Shown: positions 9,555 to 17,767 of the stretch, one piece after another
How positions within the stretch are numbered: position 1 is the first letter of the stretch
Layout: every line of letters begins with the position of its first letter
Assembly: GCA_023390555.1 (NCBI GenBank)
Contig: JAEWCQ010000033.1
Span: 185,722 to 249,721 of the forward strand
Source: Bacillota bacterium
Lineage (GTDB): Bacteria > Bacillota > Clostridia > Lachnospirales > Lachnospiraceae
Length of the DNA stretch: 64,000 nt
Reading direction: 5' to 3'
Program-made: the position numbers and the translations under genes
The notes under the pieces: model-generated
Databases searched by the model: none
Seen by the model: only the letters and a program-made list of their open reading frames with translations
What the model was told of the DNA's origin: nothing

Positions 9555-10151
9555 ATGAATATGACATCTTTTTTTCTATACTGTGTGATTGTTACAGTTA
9601 CACCAGGACCTACCAATATTGTAATACTGTCTGCCGTGAATAAATTCGGTGCCAAAAAGGCAAGGGAGTATACTTATGGAGCAACGGCAGCGTTTGGTTT
9701 ATTACTTGTTATATCAGCATTGTTAAATACGGTACTTATGGCGGTAATACCCAAAATACTGCCTGTGATGCAAGTGATCGGGAGCCTTTATATTGTCTAT
9801 CTCGCTTATCAAATATTGAGAATGGATACATCAAAAGATACGGTAAAACAAACTGCCACCTTTCTGTCCGGGTTCCTGATGCAGTTTATCAATCCCAAGG
9901 TCGTATTGTTCACCATGACAGTCATTCCAAGTTTTGTCATGCCATATTATACGGCATTGCCTACTTTGATGATATTTGTTGCATGTATAACAATTATTGG
10001 GTTTTTGGCATTTTTTACATGGATTATTTTTGGGACAATCTTTAAAGAATTTCTGCAGAAATATCAAAAGGCTGTTAATATAATTATGGCAGTATTTTTA
10101 GTTTATTCTGCAATCATGGTATCCGGTGTTATGGATCTGGTTAAGAGGTGA
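9555..10151 (+). CDS. LysE/RhtB family amino-acid exporter
   Basis: The ATG at 9555 has an AAGGAG ribosome site; the open frame is longer upstream but not protein-like. The 198-residue membrane protein starts with a first helix followed by the LysE hallmark TPGPTNIVILS (about residues 14-26) and has about six helices, with QFINPKVVLF in the middle. The family exports amino acids and related metabolites. Its stop is adjacent to an AraC-type regulator, which may sense the exported compound. Confidence 0.9.
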   Translation: MNMTSFFLYCVIVTVTPGPTNIVILSAVNKFGAKKAREYTYGATAAFGLLLVISALLNTVLMAVIPKILPVMQVIGSLYIVYLAYQILRMDTSKDTVKQTATFLSGFLMQFINPKVVLFTMTVIPSFVMPYYTALPTLMIFVACITIIGFLAFFTWIIFGTIFKEFLQKYQKAVNIIMAVFLVYSAIMVSGVMDLVKR

Positions 10152-10156
10152 TTTCT

Positions 10157-10933
10157 ATGGATCAGTTTATCTATAAAAAATGTGCAGGTGTTACTGCACT
10201 GTCGGCAAGTTTTACCGATTTTAAATACAAAAAACATTCTCATAAGGAATATGCAATGGGTGTAACCTTACGTGGTATTCAGCAGTATAACCTCGAAGGA
10301 AGCTTTCAATCATCCTATAAAAATGGTGTAATGCTGTTCCATCCGGAACAACCACATGATGGGATGGCACATGATAAATCTGGTATTGATTATGTGATGC
10401 TGTATATTGAGCCGGCATTATTTTTGGAGATTCTGGAAAAAAAGAGCAGGATCCTGTTTTCTTCTCCCATTGTGTATAATTATAGACTTGAACAACAAAT
10501 ACTAAAGCTTTCGAATGCAATATTAAGAGAAGAGGATGAAGCCTTTTGCAGCGAATTACTTTTATCGCTTGCAGATCGCTTTGCGGAAACGAATCTTTAT
10601 GAAAGCTGCGGGAAAGATAACACGCTGATTATGAAAGCAAAGGAAATGATTTGTTGCAGCACAAAAGGTGTATTAAGCCTTGATGATATTTGTAAAGAAC
10701 TTGATATGTCAAAGTTTAAGTTGATAAGGGTATTTAAAACGAATACCGGAATCTCGCCATACCAGTATTTTCTAAACTACAAGGTAGAGCGTGCTAAGAA
10801 GTTAATAGAGAAAAATAAAGATGTTTATTCCGCGGTGGCAGAATGTGGATTTGTGGATTTGACACATCTAAATAAATATTTTAAAAGCATCTATGGAATA
10901 ACAGCATTTGAATATATGTCTCACTTAAATTGA
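10157..10933 (+). CDS. AraC family transcriptional regulator with cupin-like sensor domain
   Basis: The 258-residue protein has an N-terminal AraC_binding (cupin-like) half with HSHKEYAMG near the start and HPEQPHDG at about residues 60-70, and a C-terminal pair of AraC helix-turn-helix motifs (LDDICKELDMSKFKLIRVFK, then YSAVAECGFVDLTHLNKYFK). The start at 10157 follows an AGAGGTG ribosome site. It directly follows the LysE exporter and is likely its regulator. Confidence 0.9.
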   Translation: MDQFIYKKCAGVTALSASFTDFKYKKHSHKEYAMGVTLRGIQQYNLEGSFQSSYKNGVMLFHPEQPHDGMAHDKSGIDYVMLYIEPALFLEILEKKSRILFSSPIVYNYRLEQQILKLSNAILREEDEAFCSELLLSLADRFAETNLYESCGKDNTLIMKAKEMICCSTKGVLSLDDICKELDMSKFKLIRVFKTNTGISPYQYFLNYKVERAKKLIEKNKDVYSAVAECGFVDLTHLNKYFKSIYGITAFEYMSHLN

Positions 10934-10948
10934 GGAGGAGTGTTTAAG

Positions 10949-11356
10949 ATGGAATTTGCGAATAAGATCGTAATCATAATTAGAGGGGATCTTTTTGTAT
11001 GGCAAAAACTAAATGTTACAGCATTTTTAATGAGCGGGATTGGCGGGACTCAAAGTATTATTGGAGAACCTTATGTCGATGGGGACGGTATGACTTATCT
11101 GCCGATGTCACAGCAGCCCATCATGATTTATTCCGCAAGTGGCACGGAGTTGAATGCGGTACTGAAAAAGGCTCTTACAAAAGAAGTTAAGATGACGATT
11201 TATACCGAAGAAATTTTCAAGACATATAATGATATGGACAATCGTGCAAAAATTGCAGAATATAAAACGGATGAGCTAAACCTTGTAGGTATCGGCATGA
11301 TAGGCAAGAAGAATCACGTTGACAGACTGACAAAAGGTCTTAAACTGCACGATTAG
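10949..11356 (+). CDS. DUF2000 family protein
   Basis: This 135-residue protein matches the DUF2000 pattern: an N-terminal ANKIVIIIRGDLFVWQKLNV strand-helix, a central GIGGTQSIIGEPY segment and a terminal GMIGKKNHVDRLTKGLKL segment. The fold is like peptidyl-tRNA hydrolase 2, but the cellular role is unknown. The ATG follows a GGAGGAG ribosome site, 15 bases after the AraC stop, suggesting co-transcription with the LysE/AraC pair. A terminator follows. Confidence 0.82.
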   Translation: MEFANKIVIIIRGDLFVWQKLNVTAFLMSGIGGTQSIIGEPYVDGDGMTYLPMSQQPIMIYSASGTELNAVLKKALTKEVKMTIYTEEIFKTYNDMDNRAKIAEYKTDELNLVGIGMIGKKNHVDRLTKGLKLHD

Positions 11357-11445
11357 ATCTGTAGAGCATTACAGTATGAAATGTACTTATCAGCGATTAT
11401 CAGGTAAATGCGATAGAAATAATAAAAATTTCACAGAAGTAAAGC

Positions 11446-11480
11446 AAAAGGCATTGGAATTCAAAATTCCGGTGCCTTTT
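11446..11480 (+). terminator. Rho-independent terminator after the DUF2000 gene
   Basis: AAAAGGCA and TGCCTTTT flank an inner GGAATT/AATTCC stem. The structure ends the LysE-AraC-DUF2000 transcript; the T-run is short. Confidence 0.65.
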
Positions 11481-11633
11481 GTATATGGATTTAATTTTAG
11501 GGGCAATATTTTTGTGAGATTCAGTCATTCGCATCGTGTCTGTGAAAATAAATATTTGCACGGTTAGGGTGCAACTAATTATTCGAAATGGATAAGGGAG
11601 TTCGATATAATGTGGTTACATAGAAAGGAGGAT

Positions 11634-11933
11634 ATGCAGCATGAAAAATTAAGAGTTCTTTTGGTATGCGGGTCAGGCGCTTCCAGCGGATTCATGGCAG
11701 CAAATATCAGAAAAGCGGCAAAAGAAAAAGGGATAGAAATGGACGTACAGGCAAGAAGCGATTCTGAAATTGATAATTACATAGAAGATGTGGATCTGAT
11801 TATGGTTGGCCCGCATCTTGAGTATGTAATGGGTAAACTGTCACTCTTTGTTGCGTTCCTAGTACCATTTAATTACTGTGAGGAGAAGAAGCTGCGTAAA
11901 CAGAGACTGATAGCTTTACAGATCGTGTCATGA
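11634..11933 (+). pseudogene. PTS IIB component (cellobiose/lactose type), C-terminally disrupted
   Basis: The first 65 residues are a clear PTS IIB domain: LRVLLVCGSGASSGFMAANI with the phosphorylated Cys12, then an IDNYIEDVDLIMVGPHLEYV segment. After about residue 67 (near base 11835) similarity stops and the frame continues into unrelated sequence (SLFVAFLVPFNYCEEKK), so the last helix and strand of the IIB fold are missing. An internal deletion fused it to the remains of a PRD regulator downstream. The ribosome site GGAGG lies close to the ATG. Probably non-functional, although the Cys loop is intact. Confidence 0.7.
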
Positions 11934-12460
11934 GCATAGATGTCATTAAAAATATTTATCCCTGTTACGATCTGGAATTGTTACAAAAGATCATCGAAAC
12001 GAATTGTGAGGAATATCATTAATTCATAAATGAATATGCTTTCATGAATCTAATCTTGGATTTGGTTATCGGCATTGACCGAATGAAAAAAGAAAGGACA
12101 TTCGAAATTGAAAAGCATTTCCATGTGACCTATAGCGTAACCAAATTTGAAGAATTAACGAATCTTGATTTGTCAGAGGATGAAATAGGTTACATTGCGC
12201 TTCATATCGGTGGAAATCTGGAAACACAAAAGTCCAAAAGAAAGGTGATCAGCTGTGTGATCCTGTTTCCACAATATTATGATTTCTCAAATAAAATGAT
12301 GGATGAATTAAAAAATCATTATCAGGAACAATTAGAAATAAAAACAGTCATTACGTCATCAGATGAGATTAAGATGCTGGATAAATCAAATGCAGGTAAG
12401 GTTGCAAAGAGTGCTACGTATATAGATTTTATCGAAGCGGTGATTGGATGTTTCAATTAG
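11900..12460 (+). pseudogene. Remnant of PRD-domain (LicR/MtlR-like) PTS-responsive regulator
   Basis: One frame reads through 11900-12460 with an in-frame TAA at 12020-12022. Before the stop: a PRD-like piece ending in EEYH. After it: FINEYAFMNLILDLVIGIDRM (PRD core), then DEIGYIALHIGG (end of a second PRD) and a IIB-like strand (VISCVILFPQ). The N-terminal helix-turn-helix domains and C-terminal IIA domain are absent, and the two PRDs are condensed by deletion. The open part from 12044 could still be translated as 138 residues but is unlikely to regulate transcription. Confidence 0.7.
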
Positions 12461-12474
12461 AAAGGAAAGGGAAG

Positions 12475-12732
12475 ATGAAAAAATTTGATTATATCATTAC
12501 GGATCCGGCAGGAATTCATGCAAGGCCGGCAGGTATGCTTGCAAAGGCAGCCTCTGTCTATAAGAGTTCCATTACGATAGAAAGAGATGGCAAGGTGGCC
12601 AATGTAAAGAGAATCCTGGAATTAATGGCACTTGGGGTCGAACGTGATGAAAAAGTATCTTTTACTATTGAAGGTGCGGATGAAGATCTCGCAGTGGAAG
12701 AATTAGATACATTATGCAAAGAAAATCTATAA
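12475..12732 (+). CDS. HPr family phosphocarrier protein lacking regulatory Ser46
   Basis: The 85-residue protein has the HPr active-site loop GIHARPAGM with phospho-acceptor His15 and Arg17. At the HPr-kinase site, where Firmicute HPr has Lys45-Ser46, this protein has Lys45-Arg46 (NVKRILELMALG). It should accept phosphate from enzyme I but cannot be phosphorylated on Ser46 for catabolite repression. A GGAAAGGGAAG ribosome site precedes the ATG, 14 bases after the PRD remnant. It is likely a dedicated, secondary HPr that served the adjacent decayed PTS. Confidence 0.88.
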   Translation: MKKFDYIITDPAGIHARPAGMLAKAASVYKSSITIERDGKVANVKRILELMALGVERDEKVSFTIEGADEDLAVEELDTLCKENL

Positions 12733-12886
12733 ATTCCGGAGCATCATTATGGATAAGTATATTGAAAAGATCCGTATAGTGAAAGGCGTTTGAACTCCGT
12801 TAAAATACATGGTATATTAATATCTATGCCAAGATGAATTTCAATAAGATTGATTTTGTGCTGTTTCGAAATAGGGAGGGATTTTT

Positions 12887-13462
12887 ATGTTTGAAAGCAC
12901 GAGGTTGGTATATAGAACATTGAACGAAGCAGATTTTGATTTGTTTTATGAATTAAATTCGGATGAAGAAGTAATGAAATATACGTACTTAGACAGACTC
13001 AGTTCACGAGAAGATGCAATGAAAGCTTTTCAGGATATCCTGCTGGATCAGAGGAATCCGGAAAAAGGCACCCAATATGTTGTCAGTTTAAAGGGAACAA
13101 ATATTCCAATCGGATTCGTCGATTATGAGGTTGTTTTGAATCATGCGCAAGGCGGAATATTTGAAATCGGATATTTTATGAAACCAAGGTATTGGGGTCA
13201 GGGGTTTGGCACAGAAATGGGAAGGGCTTTCATCGATTATCTGTTTGGGAACTTCCCTATACATAAAGTGATTGCCAGTGTTAATTCAAAAAATAGCAAG
13301 TCAGAAGGTGTAATCGTAAAATTAGGTATGACAAAAGAAGGCGTGTTTAAAAAAGTAAGATATAAAGATGGCCGCTGGGATGATGAGCTGAACTATGGAT
13401 TGCTCAAAGAAGAGTGGATGATACGCCAGATCGAGGGCGCGTCAGCAAACTCTTCATCTTAA
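12887..13462 (+). CDS. GNAT family N-acetyltransferase (RimJ/RimL-like)
   Basis: The 191-residue protein has the GNAT_3 layout: STRLVYRTLNEADFDLFYEL at the start, a central FEIGYFMKPRYWGQGFGTEM acetyl-CoA loop (Q/RxxGxG variant QGFGTE) and the helix IASVNSKNSKSEGVIVKLGM. The C-terminal DDELNYGLLKEEW fits RimJ/RimL-like ribosomal-protein or small-molecule acetyltransferases. Ribosome site AGGGAGGG. Substrate unknown. Confidence 0.88.
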   Translation: MFESTRLVYRTLNEADFDLFYELNSDEEVMKYTYLDRLSSREDAMKAFQDILLDQRNPEKGTQYVVSLKGTNIPIGFVDYEVVLNHAQGGIFEIGYFMKPRYWGQGFGTEMGRAFIDYLFGNFPIHKVIASVNSKNSKSEGVIVKLGMTKEGVFKKVRYKDGRWDDELNYGLLKEEWMIRQIEGASANSSS

Positions 13463-13474
13463 AATGGCGGCGGT

Positions 13475-13557
13475 ACAAGAAGTAACTGAAGGAAAACGAT
13501 TCAGTGCTTTTCCTCGGCTGTTGTAAAATCAAAGCAAATCCAGCCGGTTACTTCTGT
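13475..13557 (+). ncRNA. Possible structured RNA leader: near-perfect three-way junction
   Basis: The segment folds into a closing stem of 11 pairs with one bulge (13475-13486 with 13547-13557), a 7-pair hairpin AGGAAAA/TTTTCCT (13490-13514) and a 6-pair hairpin CGGCTG/CAGCCG (13515-13546). No unpaired base separates the two inner hairpins or the second hairpin from the closing stem. It ends about 72 bases before the ferredoxin-nitroreductase start. I do not recognise it as a known riboswitch. Found by eye; no covariation test was possible. Confidence 0.4.
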
Positions 13558-13629
13558 AAATGAGCAATCTTTCGTAGGATTGAGCAGATTACGATTGCAG
13601 GAATCGTTTAAAGACAAGGAGAAATGAAA

Positions 13630-14424
13630 ATGAGTTTCATCACAGTAAGTCATGAAAAATGTATAAAGTGCGGGATATGCGTCGAGGTATGTCCGGAAAA
13701 TGTATTTAAACTTGGGGAAGACGGCCCTGAGGCAGTTTGTGCCGATGAGTGTATTGCCTGCGGCCACTGTGTTGCGGTATGTCCAAAGGAAGCAATGGAT
13801 CATGTACGAACACCCTTAGGCAATCAGATCAGCGCAAAAAAATTTCCCAAATTAAGTCCGGATGAGGCTGAAAATTTTCTTCGTTCAAGGCGTTCCATTC
13901 GATCCTATAAAGAGAAGCCTGTTCCGAGAGAAAAACTAATCGCACTGGTCAATGCCGCGCATTACGCACCAAGCGGACATAATCTGCAAGGCATATCGTA
14001 TGCAATCATCGATGATCGGAACCTGCTTGATCAGGCGGTTAAACTTGTAATTGAAGAATATGAAAAAGATCATGTATCCGGAAGCTTTATAAAAGGATAT
14101 CGTGAGAACGGAACTGATACCATCTTACGTGGAGCATCCAGCCTTGTCCTTGCGATTGCGGATGCAGACTTTCCGCGGGGAAGAGAAAATTCGATTTTTT
14201 CACTCACCTATTTGGAGTTATATGCACCGACTTTGGGATTGGGTTCCTGTTGGGCAGGAATATTTGAAAGAATTGCCATGAAGGAGAATTCCCCGTTGAC
14301 CGGCTTGTTTCAGATTCCTGCCAATAAGAAAATTACCGGTGCCGTTATGGTTGGATATCCAAAATATAGCTTTGCAAGAGTCGTTGACAGAAATCCATTG
14401 GAGTATACCTTTATAGAACCGTAA
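13630..14424 (+). CDS. Ferredoxin-nitroreductase fusion protein
   Basis: The 264-residue protein begins with two 4Fe-4S motifs (CIKCGICVEVCPENVF and CIACGHCVAVCPKEAM, within residues 11-55), followed by an FMN-binding nitroreductase domain starting at FLRSRRSIRSYKEKPVP. The AAGGAG site fits the ATG at 13630 better than the one at 13624. Such fusions pass electrons from ferredoxin domains to flavin for reduction of nitro compounds, quinones or thiol-linked substrates in anaerobes. The upstream potential RNA structure may regulate it. Confidence 0.93.
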   Translation: MSFITVSHEKCIKCGICVEVCPENVFKLGEDGPEAVCADECIACGHCVAVCPKEAMDHVRTPLGNQISAKKFPKLSPDEAENFLRSRRSIRSYKEKPVPREKLIALVNAAHYAPSGHNLQGISYAIIDDRNLLDQAVKLVIEEYEKDHVSGSFIKGYRENGTDTILRGASSLVLAIADADFPRGRENSIFSLTYLELYAPTLGLGSCWAGIFERIAMKENSPLTGLFQIPANKKITGAVMVGYPKYSFARVVDRNPLEYTFIEP

Positions 14425-14686
14425 TACCACGCCGATTTTGAATGAAGTACACGGGTATTACTCCAGGCACGGAATCTTTTCAAGGATTCGACCACTCAGA
14501 CTGCAGCGGGAGTCAGAAAGTCCATATAAAAGTGTAGATTGGAAGACGATAATACAGGGGGAATTCGGAAAATTATCATAAAATTTAATCCGATTGCATA
14601 GAAACCTGCACAGAATCATTTTCAATCGAATAAACTTAACTGAGAATAAAAATGCGTTGCAATTCAAGCAGTTAACAGGAGTTTAT

Positions 14687-16486
14687 ATGGACAATATCAG
14701 TTATAGTAATGACGCAACGGCAAATGCTGGATTACCTTACAATGATATAAACTGGTATAATGTGGAAGGCCAGCCTTTCGGTCCTGCTTCCAAATTCAAT
14801 GTTATTGTATTTAACGATGCCAATAACATTGTAGATGTGGGAGGACCAATGGCTGTAGGCGGAAGTTTTTACAGCCCAAGAGGTTTGAGTGTTGCCTTTG
14901 GCGGAGACAGCGGAAACGAAGAAATTGGTTATTCACCGGACTTAGTACGCTTTTTAATTGGCGGCAATGTATCGATGGGCGGCCCATTGGTTGTTAAGGG
15001 GCATGTGGTTGTTGACGGCGGATTTCGGGCAGCCAAGGGAAGCACCTACTTAATTGGAAAAGATGGTACGACGGATGGGATACCGGAACTGAAGTTTTTG
15101 TATCAGGCCAATGGAGGCAGCCAATATTGGACACCAACGGATAAGGGCGATCACTATGTGGTTCCCAGTTATGATGTACCAAGATATATACCTGCAAGCA
15201 GAATCGGTGCTAACGTACCAAGATTTTTTAACGATGCGAGAGAAGGAATCGGGTACTACAAAAACTGCATCGAAGCGTTTGCACCAAATGGAACAGTCGT
15301 GGATAATAATTACGAGTGGATTTTAAGGGGCAGTGACCCGGTACAGAATGTATTCCTTATCGATGTAAGACCTAATGGTTTGATCAACAAGGGAATACGT
15401 GCCGAAGTTCCGCAGGGCAGTACCGTTATTGTAAGGCTGAGAACAGGTCCGAATGCCCACTTGCAATACGGTGTCTATGGGGAAAGAAGTAGAGCCAACG
15501 AGACATTGTATGTGTTTGAGGATGCAACGAATATTTATATGGAAAAATCCTCGGATATCTGGGGAAGTATACTGGCACCGCAGGCTATGTTTCATGCACA
15601 TGCGACAGGCGGCCATGTAAGCGGCAATGCTGCTTTGGGATCGTTTGCCGTAAATGCTGACAGCGGCTTTGAATTTCATTTTTATCCCTTTGCTGGAAGA
15701 GTGATCTGTCAATCCGTCGCACCAGCCCCGGTAACACCGGCACCGGAAGCACCGCAGGTAACACCAGCACCGGAAGTACCGCAGGTAACACCGGCACCGG
15801 AAGTACCGCAGGTGTCACCTGGAACAGAGGAACAGCCCGCTCAGGTGTGCCCGACATGCCCGACCTGCCCTGCACCGGAACCATGCCCGACGTGTCCGGA
15901 ACCTACACCTTGTCCGACACCAGAACCATGCCCGACGTGTCCGGAACCAGTACCTTGCCCTACGCCGGAACCGTGCCCGGTGTGTCCGACGTGTCCGGAA
16001 CCTACACCTTGTCCTGTACCGGAACCATGCCCGGTGTGTCCGACCTGCCCGACGTGTCCGGAACCTACACCTTGTCCTGTGCCAGAGCCATGCCCGGTGT
16101 GTCCGACCTGCCCGGAATGCCCGCCGCAGGAAAAGGAATATATCACGATTCCAATACCAGTTCCGGTAGAGTGCCCTGCGCCGCAGCCATGCCCTGTTTG
16201 TGAGGAATGCATGATTAAACCAGGTATTATTATGGGATGTATCTGGGGATGCAATTGCTGTAACTCCCACGAATGGGATGTAAAATTATACGAGAGGGGC
16301 GACGATTGCGATACGTTACTGTTCTGTGTACAGATTTGCGATTCTGGCTACTTTGAATTTAAAGTTCCTTTTGATGGCTGTTATGTCTTAAAGGTAAGGG
16401 CGTCCAGAAACTGTTGCATCACATTCCGGTGCAGACCGATTGTCACTTTGAAAAATATTGGCGTATCTAATTTTATTATGGAATAA
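14687..16486 (+). CDS. Choice-of-anchor A domain protein with Cys-Pro-rich repeats
   Basis: The ATG at 14687 (ribosome site AACAGGAG) gives 599 residues. Residues about 15-340 form a choice-of-anchor A-type beta-helix-like domain (FNVIVFNDANN, GGPMAVGG, GNVSMGGPLVVKGHV, WGSILAPQA, HVSGNAALGSF). Residues about 345-480 are low-complexity PAPE and CPTCPEP / PCPVCPTCP repeats, with very high Cys and Pro content. The last about 95 residues are a Cys-rich globular domain. No N-terminal signal peptide is visible, unusual for this class, so the protein may be a spore-coat, exosporium or cross-linked intracellularly assembled protein. A terminator follows. Confidence 0.8.
   Translation: MDNISYSNDATANAGLPYNDINWYNVEGQPFGPASKFNVIVFNDANNIVDVGGPMAVGGSFYSPRGLSVAFGGDSGNEEIGYSPDLVRFLIGGNVSMGGPLVVKGHVVVDGGFRAAKGSTYLIGKDGTTDGIPELKFLYQANGGSQYWTPTDKGDHYVVPSYDVPRYIPASRIGANVPRFFNDAREGIGYYKNCIEAFAPNGTVVDNNYEWILRGSDPVQNVFLIDVRPNGLINKGIRAEVPQGSTVIVRLRTGPNAHLQYGVYGERSRANETLYVFEDATNIYMEKSSDIWGSILAPQAMFHAHATGGHVSGNAALGSFAVNADSGFEFHFYPFAGRVICQSVAPAPVTPAPEAPQVTPAPEVPQVTPAPEVPQVSPGTEEQPAQVCPTCPTCPAPEPCPTCPEPTPCPTPEPCPTCPEPVPCPTPEPCPVCPTCPEPTPCPVPEPCPVCPTCPTCPEPTPCPVPEPCPVCPTCPECPPQEKEYITIPIPVPVECPAPQPCPVCEECMIKPGIIMGCIWGCNCCNSHEWDVKLYERGDDCDTLLFCVQICDSGYFEFKVPFDGCYVLKVRASRNCCITFRCRPIVTLKNIGVSNFIME
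15850..16125 (+). repeat. Coding tandem repeats (CPTCPEP-type) within the anchor-A protein
   Basis: Imperfect repeats built on codons for Cys-Pro-Thr-Cys-Pro-Glu-Pro (TGCCCGACGTGTCCGGAACC-like) recur about every 20-60 bases. All are in frame with the gene and so are protein repeats that probably expand or contract by slippage. Confidence 0.85.
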
Positions 16487-16524
16487 TCTGATATCTATTT
16501 GCCATGGATTAATTTTTAGAAAGG

Positions 16525-16564
16525 CTGCTGCAAGCGGGGTATTCCCTTAATGCAGCAGTTTTTT
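16525..16564 (+). terminator. Rho-independent terminator after the anchor-A gene
   Basis: An eight-base stem CTGCTGCA/TGCAGCAG encloses an inner GGGG/CCCT stem and is followed by six T. Confidence 0.85.
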
Positions 16565-16595
16565 ATGCAGGTAATTTCGATAACAAAATCGTTTG

Positions 16596-17045
16596 TTATA
16601 AATCCTGGGATTCTAATATGTCATTCAGATGATACAGCAATTTTTTGTAGAGCTCAAACATAAACGATAATTCAGGTTCGTCCATTTTTAGAAATGCACT
16701 TTCTTCGAATTCATAAAGATCTTTCAATATAGAACCGGCATACTTCAATCCGGTTTTGGTAAAAACGATATTCTTGCTTCGTTTATCGGTCGCACAGGAA
16801 ATTCTTTCTATATAACCTGCATGTTCAAGAGAATTTAATATGGCGTTGACTGTTTGCTTCGGTAATTGAAGTTTTTCGCATATTAGTTGCTGAGAGCAAT
16901 TGTCTGGAGTGTTGTAAATTACCCAAAGCGTGAATAAGGAGTTTGAGGAAATATGATGCTTTTTTGCCCATCGATCATAGATGGAATTCGAGAATATCCA
17001 AGTATCATAATATGCATTAATTTGTTCCTTTGTGGAATGCTTCAT
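16596..17045 (-). CDS. MarR family transcriptional regulator
   Basis: The 149-residue protein has the MarR winged helix: LFTLWVIYNTPDNCSQQLICEKLQLPKQTVNAILNSLEHAGYIER (about residues 38-82), then the wing with DKRSKNI and a C-terminal dimerisation helix. Ribosome site AGGAGGAAAAG. It lies 48 bases downstream of an SMR exporter gene on the same strand; a GTCCCA dyad at the exporter promoter is its probable operator. Confidence 0.9.
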   Translation of the reverse strand: MKHSTKEQINAYYDTWIFSNSIYDRWAKKHHISSNSLFTLWVIYNTPDNCSQQLICEKLQLPKQTVNAILNSLEHAGYIERISCATDKRSKNIVFTKTGLKYAGSILKDLYEFEESAFLKMDEPELSFMFELYKKLLYHLNDILESQDL

Positions 17046-17093
17046 CTTTTCCTCCTGATTACATGAAAGCAGTACGTTATAGCGGTTAACGTT

Positions 17094-17417
17094 CTAGTGA
17101 TGTGCACCACTTAGATTTAATCCGATAACCCCCAGCACAATAAATACAATAGAAATCACTTTGATAAGACTGATACTTTCTTTAAAGAATAGGATACCAA
17201 TTACCGTCATAACCGTGATACCAACAGCTCCCCAAATGGCATAAGCAACACCAAGATCTATTTTCTTTAAGGCCATTGAAAAAAAGGTAAAACATAAAAT
17301 GTACCCGATCAAAGTTCCGGCAGCAGGTAATGGTTTGGTAAAACCGGTTGATAATTTCAATAATGTCGTAGCAATAATTTCAAAGAATACTGCCAATGCT
17401 AAAAATAGCCAATACAT
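17094..17417 (-). CDS. SMR family multidrug exporter (EmrE/Qac-type)
   Basis: The 107-residue protein has four transmembrane helices with the essential Glu13 in FFEIIATTLLKLSTGFT, the Qac-type motif rather than the guanidinium type. YAIWGAVG in helix 3 and FFKE at the helix 4 entry also match. It likely exports hydrophobic cations by proton antiport as a dimer. It is first in an SMR-MarR operon controlled by a dyad just after its -10 box. Confidence 0.92.
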   Translation of the reverse strand: MYWLFLALAVFFEIIATTLLKLSTGFTKPLPAAGTLIGYILCFTFFSMALKKIDLGVAYAIWGAVGITVMTVIGILFFKESISLIKVISIVFIVLGVIGLNLSGAHH

Positions 17418-17441
17418 AAAGACACCTCTTCTGATAGAATT

Positions 17442-17490
17442 GTCCCAAATGGGACTAATTCAGTCTAAAACAGATTCGGCAGAATGTCAA
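17442..17490 (-). promoter_or_regulatory. SMR-MarR promoter with GTCCCA palindrome
   Basis: Reading on the minus strand, TTGACA (17485-17490) and TAGACT (17462-17467) are 17 bases apart, and a perfect dyad GTCCCA-2 nt-TGGGAC (17442-17455) lies at the expected transcription start. The position fits repression by the MarR protein. Confidence 0.8.
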
Positions 17491-17614
17491 GAAAATCTTG
17501 CTAGGGGCATACGTTTAAAACGATTGCAATTTCATACAGGGGTCTGAAAGATGAGAATACAATATAGGAGTTACTTGTCAGATATTGGGATAGATGGGTT
17601 ACAGTGAAACAACT

Positions 17615-17767
17615 TCAAGGAAGTAACAATTCAGATATTATTCTTTCACTGCAGCATAATTCCTTCAACGTCTGCATAGTGAAAGGCACAACCGTTACCC
17701 CCTTGGCTATCAAATTTTTGCACATGGGAACTACATCGTGGCTGCCCGCTATGAAGCTTTGAATCAT
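17615..17767 (-). CDS. Small 50-residue protein of unknown function, coupled to the upstream dehydrogenase-like gene
   Basis: The ATG overlaps the stop codon of the preceding minus-strand gene in an ATGA arrangement, typical of translational coupling. The product has a patterned sequence (IAGSHDVVPMCKNLIAKGV, TVVPFTMQTLKELCC) with three Cys. I do not recognise a family. It may also be a C-terminal fragment left by decay of a larger gene. Confidence 0.4.
   Translation of the reverse strand: MIQSFIAGSHDVVPMCKNLIAKGVTVVPFTMQTLKELCCSERIISELLLP

Noticed and set aside
12749..12793. 14-codon frame after HPr resembling the start of PTS enzyme I
   Set aside because: Too short to support; no further enzyme I sequence follows.
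13501..13803. Minus-strand frame over the ferredoxin-nitroreductase start
   Set aside because: It is antisense to the conserved 4Fe-4S motifs and lacks a ribosome site.
15850..16125. CRISPR-like periodic repeats
   Set aside because: The repeats are in frame with a protein, imperfect and of unequal spacing, with no unique spacers or cas genes.
15815..16270. Long minus-strand open frames rich in Arg/Trp/His-Gly over the anchor-A gene
   Set aside because: They are shadows of the CPTCPEP codon repeats; no ribosome site and no domain.
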